Shown piece after piece: positions 57,778-64,000 of a stretch of DNA of 64,000 nucleotides (positions are counted from its first letter, which is position 1; every line of letters begins with the position of its first letter). A program made the position numbers and the translations under genes. The notes beneath the pieces were generated by a model that was not told where the DNA came from, did no database searches, and worked only from the letters and a program-made list of their open reading frames with translations. Source of the DNA: Theileria orientalis strain Shintoku (Eukaryota; Apicomplexa; Aconoidasida; Piroplasmida; Theileriidae); NCBI RefSeq assembly GCF_000740895.1, contig NC_025260.1, forward strand, positions 836,001-900,000, given 5' to 3'.

Positions 57778-59128
57778 ATGCCGTCAATAGAAATTAAATT
57801 GGCGCCCCCTGAGAACGTTAGTTTGAGAGGACATAAATTTGCGTAATTAGCCACTGCCGCAAGTTGAGAATGAAGTGAAACTGCTTGAATCGAATCGCGT
57901 AGAACTTGAAGAGGTACGCAATGGTTGTGGAGTTAATGTGTAAATGTTTAGGGCATGATGTCGAGACTCGAACAGGAGTACAACAATGCGCTCATGACTT
58001 CCAGAGAAAGGATTAAAAATCTCATAAATGACGTTAGTTCAGATCCTTAATCATGTTTTAGAGTTTGTCGGTCTTTGACAATAAGGAATTGATTGTTGAA
58101 CTGCTATCGAAGTATGCACACAAGTCTAAAAATAAGAATCATGTGAATACGAAGTTGGTTTTACATTTCCTAAAGACGGCCTTTAGATTTCAATTGAACA
58201 ATGTATCATTTCTCCAGATGGACGAGGCTTACGTCCCCAGTTCAGTTAGGGTTATGGTAATGTGTATGATTAATATCCACTTTCAGATGAGCGAGGTTGA
58301 ACCTCCCGACCCTGCCATAAAGGAAAAAATGGTACGCTTGAAACTAGATAATAATATAATGTAGGAACAAATAGAACAGGCGAGAAATGATGAGGAGATA
58401 CACGTACGTTAAGTTTGAATTGTTGAAAAAAAAATAGGCATTCTATCAAGAAGCTCAAGAATTTGAGCAACTGACTCAAGTCACACTGATTGGTATGTTA
58501 GTCTCTCAATTAATTATAAGTAGAATTGCAAAAGATGCTGCAACTTCAACTAAACCCGTATCTAATGGAAACTGAGGTGCGTTAAGCCAACAAGTCATCC
58601 TGTGTTAGAAAGTAAAACAGGCCTATCACGAAAGTTTACACAATAATCAGCAGAATTATGTGAATCCAGTTTCATTCATTCAAACTCAAGCCATGGATTT
58701 GTCGCAAATCAGACAATTAAATGTAAAAATAGGACAGTCCGAAGTACCGTAAGTTGCCATTCAGATCAACTGTTTACCTTTTGATTGAATTAAACACAGA
58801 TTATTAGGTATCCTACTGTTGACGACTTTGTAATGAACATGGAGAAGAAGAGGGACGTTGCGGAGAAATCTGTAATTCCCTTTAAAATTCATACGTGTGT
58901 AGGCCAGAAACAGGATATTAAACATGTATTTAAACCTTATGAAGGTGAGTGAGAACTGTTTGAAGGTGTAAATAAACCTAACAGGCGCAACACGAAATGA
59001 TCGCAGATGAATTACACGTAGCTGTGAGCAGAATCATATCCCAATATAGTGGGATCGTTGAGGAGGCCAACAAGGAGCAATTTAACAAGAAAAATAATAC
59101 ACATACTGAAAAAAAGACTCCAATGTGA
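57778..59128 (+). CDS. Hypothetical helical protein, twelve exons
   Basis: Rebuilt from twelve exons: 57778..57816, 57851..57913, 57952..58032, 58062..58256, 58287..58331, 58365..58403, 58438..58492, 58524..58576, 58609..58748, 58808..58871, 58903..58944 and 58985..59128; 319 aa. Introns are about 29-60 nt and frame is kept at each. The first ATG gives MPSIEIKLAPPENPLPQVEN. It is rich in Glu, Gln and Lys and probably coiled coil (KLLESNRVELEEGMMSRLEQ, QEAQEFEQLTQVTLIELQKM). There is no signal peptide or membrane segment. A better conserved-looking part is PYPTVDDFVMNMEKKRDVAE followed by the helical tail. I recognise no family. The stop is only 16 nt before the start of the next gene. Confidence 0.65.
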
Positions 59129-59144
59129 ATTAACATGGAAAATA

Positions 59145-60544
59145 ATGTTCATTTGTTTGTTTTATACTTGCTTGGTACTCACTCATCACGTTTGTGGATT
59201 CCTCATCGCAGGCAATACACATTGCGACAAGCGTCTGTTTTCCTTGAGTAAAAGTAACATGACTTCCAACTCTGTTAATAACGATAAAAAAATCGTTATT
59301 ATAATTGGCCCAACTGCAAGCGGTAAGACGAAATTCAGCGTCGATTTGTGTAAAAAATTAAGGGAGTGTAATATAAATCCTGAGATTATAAATGCAGATT
59401 CTATGCAGGTTCGTCTTCAGAGCCTTGTTTTGCCTAAATGCTCTTATTTTAGGTTTACAAGGGCTTTGCTATTGGCACAGCCAAGCCCTCTGATGACGAG
59501 GTCAAATCGGTCCCTCATCACTTGGTAGGTTTTATAGAGCCTACCGAGGATTACAACGCCTCATTGTTCGTAAAGGATTGCTCTAGAGTGGTATTTTAAG
59601 TTTTAACTGAAAACTTGGGCTTAGATTGACGATCTCCTCTCCCAGGATAAGCTGCCCGTGATCGTCGGCGGCACCAACTTGTACATTGAGGGGCTGTTGT
59701 GGCCCTCAGTCATGGATTTTGAACAAAATGACGGTATTGCACCCTCGTTTACTATTTTGTTTAGACAACGACTCGCTCGAAGACGAGTTTGCGGAGTACG
59801 ATTCTGACACTCTCCACGATATGTTGATGGAGATCGACCCTGATAGAGCACAGGGCCTCCATAAAAACGATCGCAAGCGTATTATACGCAGTCTTGACGT
59901 GTATCACTACCACGGCATAACGCACACTGAGTTGATGAGAATTCGCAAGAGGGAAAGGGAAACAACTGGAATCAGGTTACGCCTCCCCTGTTAATCAATT
60001 CCCACTTAGATACGATGTTATGCTCTTTTTGCTTAAATCAGACCCCGAAATACATAGACAACGAATAAGGGATCGGGTTAAGTCGATGTTGCAGGTATCT
60101 TTAGTAAAGACTACTCTTTTTCAGGGCGGGATTCTGGACGAGTGCAAACAGTTGATGTCGCTGAAAGGTATTAGTTAGGGTGTATTGATCTTTTAGAGTC
60201 AAACCCAAATCTGGACTTGAGAAAGGGAATTTTCCAGAGCATAGGTGCGACTCACTCTCCTTTAATCTCGTTCAGCGTACAAGGAGCTGATGCCGCTCCT
60301 CACGGAGTCTGGCGAATTCAACTCTAATCCAGATGAGGCTCTCCTGGAAAAGTGCGCTGTTGTCCTCGAAAATAAGACTTGGCAGTACTCTCAGAGGCAG
60401 AGGACCTGGATAAATAACAGGCTGATGAAATACGATCTCAAGTCGAGCGTCGTGGACACCAACGGTATGAACTATTCTCTCAAAAACGTTCAGATCTCAA
60501 ACTTTGGGACGACATCGTTGAGGAAAAGACCCGAGTTGTACTGA
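59145..60544 (+). CDS. miaA: tRNA dimethylallyltransferase (MiaA/IPT), apicoplast-type leader
   Basis: Eight exons, 59145..59408, 59453..59590, 59625..59733, 59765..59975, 60010..60094, 60125..60167, 60197..60244 and 60276..60544; 388 aa. The start gives a signal peptide ([20 protein letters not shown]) and a short basic, Ser/Asn-rich stretch, the apicoplast leader. Then [17 protein letters not shown] (P-loop, about 55-62), [43 protein letters not shown] and [15 protein letters not shown], the conserved blocks of the family. A QSIAYKEL segment stands for the family's QAIGYKE. The enzyme transfers dimethylallyl from DMAPP to A37 of tRNAs reading UNN codons. DMAPP is the apicoplast's main product, which fits the location. 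Family call is firm; targeting is inferred. Confidence 0.9.
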
Positions 60545-60609
60545 ACCATTTGAATACATAGACCCAGTTGTAGTGAACCATTTGAATAAGTGAATGTTTT
60601 AAATTTTAG

Positions 60610-61282
60610 TTACTTTAGTGGTATGAAGGGCGTTCTGTAGTGGTCTATCCCCTTACGTCTCTTTGAGCGCTTTATTTTCTTCTCAGTTCCCGGCTTCCTT
60701 TTTGCTAATTCAAAGAGAACGTCTGAAAAGAATACTTGTTTGTCCCCGAGTCGAGTCCCGTTCAGTGTTAAAAGAGCCCTGGTTGCGATGTTTGGCGTGG
60801 AAAAGGTCACATATCCGAAGCCCTTGTGTCTGCCTAAGATATCAGAAAGTATAGGACGCGCTTACCTGTGATTTCATCCATAAATAACCTCGTTTTACTC
60901 GTGAGCGGCCCGTAGATGTAGTGAAAAAAGTTGTCCAGCGCATCGGGAGTGATCTCGATGTCGACGTTTCTGACGAAAAGCATTCTGGGATCCTTTAGAA
61001 CCCTGTTTTTTGCCAGTCTACACCTCTCTTGGGTCAGCTCCTGCACATAGCTGGCTCCGTACTTCTTTATTGCGCTTGTTCCGTGAGGCCTTTTGCCGTA
61101 CTGAGTCTTGAACTGTATTCCGAGGGGAAATATGTGTCCAGCCCTGGAATTCTAAATAAAATTTGCTAATAATGCGTTTTTGAAGTTCCTGGTACCTCGT
61201 GTGTGCTCTTGATTACAAATGTTCTACAGTTTAATGATATTGCACATCCCAGTAGAATCACACTGGATAGAAAAGTAATCAT
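60610..61282 (-). CDS. RRM RNA-binding protein with a secretory/apicoplast leader
   Basis: Three exons on the minus strand, 61196..61282, 60866..61151 and 60610..60833; 198 aa. The first exon is almost entirely a signal peptide ([20 protein letters not shown]). Exon 2 continues with a basic, Gly/Lys/Arg-containing stretch, then starts an [23 protein letters not shown] (RNP2-like) and, in exon 3, [20 protein letters not shown] (RNP1: KGFGYVTF). The tail is very basic ([20 protein letters not shown]). RRM proteins are usually nuclear or cytosolic; the leader instead points to import into the apicoplast, where it may act on organellar transcripts. It converges with the tRNA dimethylallyltransferase gene. 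An alternative start in another frame stops quickly, supporting the ATG at 61282. Confidence 0.75.
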
Positions 61283-61450
61283 AATGCATTTTGGTAAATA
61301 AAATGTAAATTTGTGTATAGATTTATTTTATGTTTATTCATTCTAAAATTATACTCTAAATTGTAATGATGATCAGATGGAATCTCTAGTGTGTTTGTGT
61401 AAACTTATTGCCTGAAATAAAAATTCCAGTTTATAAAATCGTGTATTGTA
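61283..61450. promoter_or_regulatory. Shared 5' region between divergent genes
   Basis: A 168-nt A+T-rich gap between the start codons of the RRM gene (minus) and the next plus-strand gene. No motif stands out. Confidence 0.4.
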
Positions 61451-63378
61451 ATGAGCACTGATAATGTTGCCCTAAAGTTGTTAAATCGGACTAAATACGC
61501 CCAAAACAGGACAAAGTACTACACAGTCAGGAACACCGTGTTATCGCAGACCGAAAGGCCCTTTTTCTCCACCGGCAGCTTCTATGACCCGAAAAACAAC
61601 AGAAAACTGCTCTCTCTTAAAAAGGCCTTTCTGAATAGGCGCGCTTCCAGACGCGGCCCCTTTCAAAAGTTCAGCCTTCCTCACGAGTATCATAAGACCT
61701 TTGGCGACCCCTCGTATTACTCTCATTCGGAGCTGGTTGCGTCGTGTGTGTCCGCTTCTTCTGAGAACATGTGCGACTCTTACTTCTGGAAGCAAATATG
61801 TACGTTTTCCTGTCCCATGATTACTTCAGGCGAGAAGATCCGCGAGGTGCGTGACGTTATCAGCATTGGTGACCTGTTGAAGTGTGTGTCGAGCGTGGCA
61901 AAGGTGAATTGCTACGATAGGGACCTGTTTCGCGTCCTTTCCAGGGAGTTTGTGGATGACGTGAGGAAGCTATCCCTGGAGGAAGCCGCGGAACTACTTC
62001 ACTGCTACTACAGACAGAATGTGTACTCCTGTGACTTGGTTAACTCGGTGGGCAAAATGGTCACTTCAAGCATAATTAAGGGGCTCCAGAGCACCGAGAG
62101 TGAAAACTCGGAGTCTGAGCCCAGGGGTGTTTTGGGTAAGATAAAGGACATTATGCCCGGAAACAGGGCTGTGAACGCTGATTTTGGTTTGCGGCCCCTC
62201 GCCAAAATTCTGAGGTACTGCCATTACTTTGGTTACGCTAATCCTGACTTCTACTTGTCAGTTGCAAAAATATTTATAAGGTGTAGTTCAAGCATGGACT
62301 TTGTGTCCAGACTTGAAATGTTCACCTATCTGGATCCGAAACTGATGTTTGCTGAACCAGAAGAATCGTCTGATTCTGTTGCACCAGTTTCTAAAGAACC
62401 TACTGGTCATGACGTTGCTAGAGATATGGTTTCTCAACTCTTGGACTCCGTCGATCTGATTAATGGCCCAGATTTGTGCCATGAGAACACCTTTGAAATG
62501 TCAGTGCTCCTTTCGTCGCACCTCTTCAGGGTTCCTGAGAACTCGAAACTGGTCCACGACCTGTGCGGTGCCTTATCGTCTTCTAGGCTCATTTCAAAGG
62601 CAGTTTTTAGATATGCTTCAAACTGCACGTACTCGGATCTTGGTTGGAGGGAGCCCCTGGGTCAATTTCTTGCCCTTTTATCAAGGTGTTGTGGCGAGTC
62701 GACGCCCGTTATGTCAAGAGTGTCAGCGCTGACTCAGGGACTGAGGGTGCAATCGCCGTTCGTTGACTCTCTGGAGAACCTGTTTATGGACTCCATGCTC
62801 ACCTGTTTTCGCGTTCTAAACATCTGTTGGAGACTCAAGGTATGCCTTAAACCCTAATAGTTGCTTTTCAGCTTGGGCGCGTTGATGCTAAGGATGACCG
62901 TCAGCTTTGTAAGAAGCTCAGCTTCAGCTTGGAGGACGACAATGTGCACTCACGATTTTTAAGGGAGTTTGGCAAACTTAGTCTATCCAGCACTGAAATG
63001 GATCTAATATCGATGGTGGTTGAGTCTATCAACGAGCGCGGCTGCAAGGGCCAGAGCGTTGAGAACTTAACATCTTCATTCGAGTGTTTAACTGCACTCA
63101 TCAACAACAGTGGTGGTAGCAGACCCCTGTCACTCCCCTCAAGTCTCAGGGAGAAGGCCTCTGAGGCCAGTGACGCCGTTTCCATGGAGATTGTCAGACA
63201 ACTCGTCGATTTTGACCGGGCCTCCTTGTACCGAGTCTCTCTTTCTCTAAGTACTTCTGATGCCAAGAACGTGCACTTGGACCACTACGTCAACTACTTT
63301 CCCAAAATCACCAGACGTATTCATGAGAGGCATCACGTATCGCTTCCTAACCCTCTGGAGACCCATATTGGCCTTTAA
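61451..63378 (+). CDS. Conserved hypothetical protein, helical, possibly mitochondrial
   Basis: Two exons, 61451..62839 and 62872..63378; 631 aa. The N-terminal 75 residues hold many Lys, Arg and Asn and few acids (LLNRTKYAQNRTKYYTVRN, LKKAFLNRRASRRGPFQKF), like a mitochondrial presequence although the first few residues are acidic. The remainder looks like helical repeats, with EKIREVRDVISIGDLLKCVS, LEEAAELLHCYYRQNVYSCD and LAKILRYCHYFGYANPDFYL recalling the heptatricopeptide-type proteins of apicomplexan mitochondria. No RAP domain is visible at the end. The family is not certain. Confidence 0.6.
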
Positions 63379-63671
63379 TTTTTTGATCCGCTGTCCATGT
63401 GTTTGTGTATTATTAGTGTACTTGTATACTGCCAACATGACTATATACTATTAACATACATATATGTTAACAGTCCACTTGTATACTATTAACATACATT
63501 TATGTTACCAGTCCACTTGTGTATTGCAGGTGTGTCCGATAATAACACATATACATTAAATAAAAAGTGCATTGTTGTTTTGTATTACATTAAAAGTGTG
63601 TTGAGTAGTCTGAATTGAGTTACCGTGAGGCCTTGGAAATTGAGCTTAAGTATATGGCCATAACGTCGCTT
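63379..63671. other. Intergenic stretch with short repeats
   Basis: Lies between convergent genes. It holds a 38-bp direct repeat (listed separately) and otherwise nothing recognisable. Confidence 0.5.
63444..63521. repeat. 38-bp direct repeat, two copies
   Basis: Units starting at 63444 and 63482 read TATACTATTAACATACATAT then ATGTTAACAGTCCACTTG, with two differences. A degenerate partial copy lies just left (GTATACTGCCAACATGAC). Confidence 0.85.
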
Positions 63672-64000
63672 TCAAGCGATGCTGTTTTCTGGTGGACGTT
63701 TTGTGCGTTTCCGCAGACGACTTTGCAGTCCCAGCTGGCGCCTCAGACCTTCCCCTCTGCTTAGTGATCGAGCGAATACAGAGAATTCCAAGCTAACACG
63801 CTTTTACGAATACATGGCTAATATTTAGCGCGTAAATATTAATCCGGGTTTGCTTACGGGTCTGGTTCGCGGATAAGCTCTATCTTGTAAATGCTAGGCA
63901 TCAGCTGCATTATCTAATGCTGAAACGGCGGGAGCGACTCAGGGCTCCTAAAGTACTACGCACAGATAGGAGCTCTGGGCCTCGGCGGGTTTCCCGGGCG
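63672..64000 (-). CDS. 3' end of an unknown basic protein (partial)
   Basis: Three exon pieces rebuilt on the minus strand, 63672..63792, 63858..63913 and 63960 to beyond the window edge. Donors are GTAAGC and GTAGTA, acceptors TTAG, and phases match. The joined C-terminus reads MQLMPSIYKIELIREPDP, then LEFSVFARSLSRGEG, LRRQLGLQSRLRKRTKRPPE and NSIA before TGA. The basic tail and size would suit a small ribosomal protein (a faint resemblance to bS21), but this is unsupported. The longest unspliced frame is under 60 codons, so the gene depends on the intron model. The 5' part lies outside the window. Confidence 0.5.

Noticed and set aside
63655..63765. Short plus-strand frame MAITSLSSDAVFWW... 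near the right end
   Set aside because: Only 36 codons, no family features, and it lies opposite a better spliced minus-strand reading.
63600..64000. Structured non-coding RNA gene at the right end
   Set aside because: Considered because no long frame exists and G+C is high, but I could not find RNase P, SRP or U3 motifs, and a phase-consistent coding model explains it.

Overview
The window looks like nuclear DNA of a piroplasm (phylum Apicomplexa), most likely a Theileria species. The evidence is the very short introns (most about 29-35 nt, with acceptors like TTTAG), the tightly packed genes, several proteins that begin with a signal peptide followed by a basic stretch (the apicoplast import signal), and two giant proteins of the apicomplexan cysteine repeat modular family. 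Many genes are close to 50% G+C, which fits T. orientalis or T. equi better than T. parva or T. annulata; this species call is inference.

Layout. 0-7.4 kb (+ strand): a GCN2-like pseudokinase with a HisRS-like domain, an apicoplast-type release factor 1, a divergent TATA-binding protein with two insertions, and the UFM1-conjugating enzyme UFC1. 7.5-15.7 kb (- strand): two probable organellar proteins and two long unrecognised proteins separated by a 29-bp tandem repeat. 15.7-17.8 kb: a gene-free, strongly A+T-rich stretch, the best centromere candidate in the window. 17.8-23.9 kb: cap-binding protein CBP80 (+), an unknown protein (-), the spliceosomal protein U2A' (-) and tRNA-Trp (+). 23.9-43.7 kb (-): two tandem giant cysteine repeat modular proteins of 3,551 and 2,835 aa. 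44-47.2 kb (+): a TFIIIC subunit and folylpolyglutamate synthase. 47.2-55.6 kb (-): UTP20, a 2,610-aa ribosome biogenesis factor. 55.7-61.3 kb: an organellar uL29-like protein (-), a RAP-domain protein (+), an unknown 12-exon protein (+), apicoplast tRNA dimethylallyltransferase (+) and a secretory-signal RRM protein (-). 61.4-64 kb: an unknown protein (+), short repeats, and the 3' end of a further minus-strand gene.

The genes do not form a pathway in the bacterial sense. Themes recur, however: RNA and translation (GCN2-like, RF1, CBP80, U2A', UTP20, MiaA, RRM, RAP, tRNA-Trp), transcription (TBP-like, TFIIIC) and organelle gene expression. Exon-intron structures given below were rebuilt by eye. 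Reading frame was kept across every junction listed, but none has been tested against transcripts. The least usual items are the degenerate GCN2-like protein, the domain-1-less release factor, the insertion-bearing TBP, three same-strand gene pairs only 13-16 nt apart whose downstream member carries an organelle-type leader, and an 11-bp overlap between the coding ends of two convergent genes.
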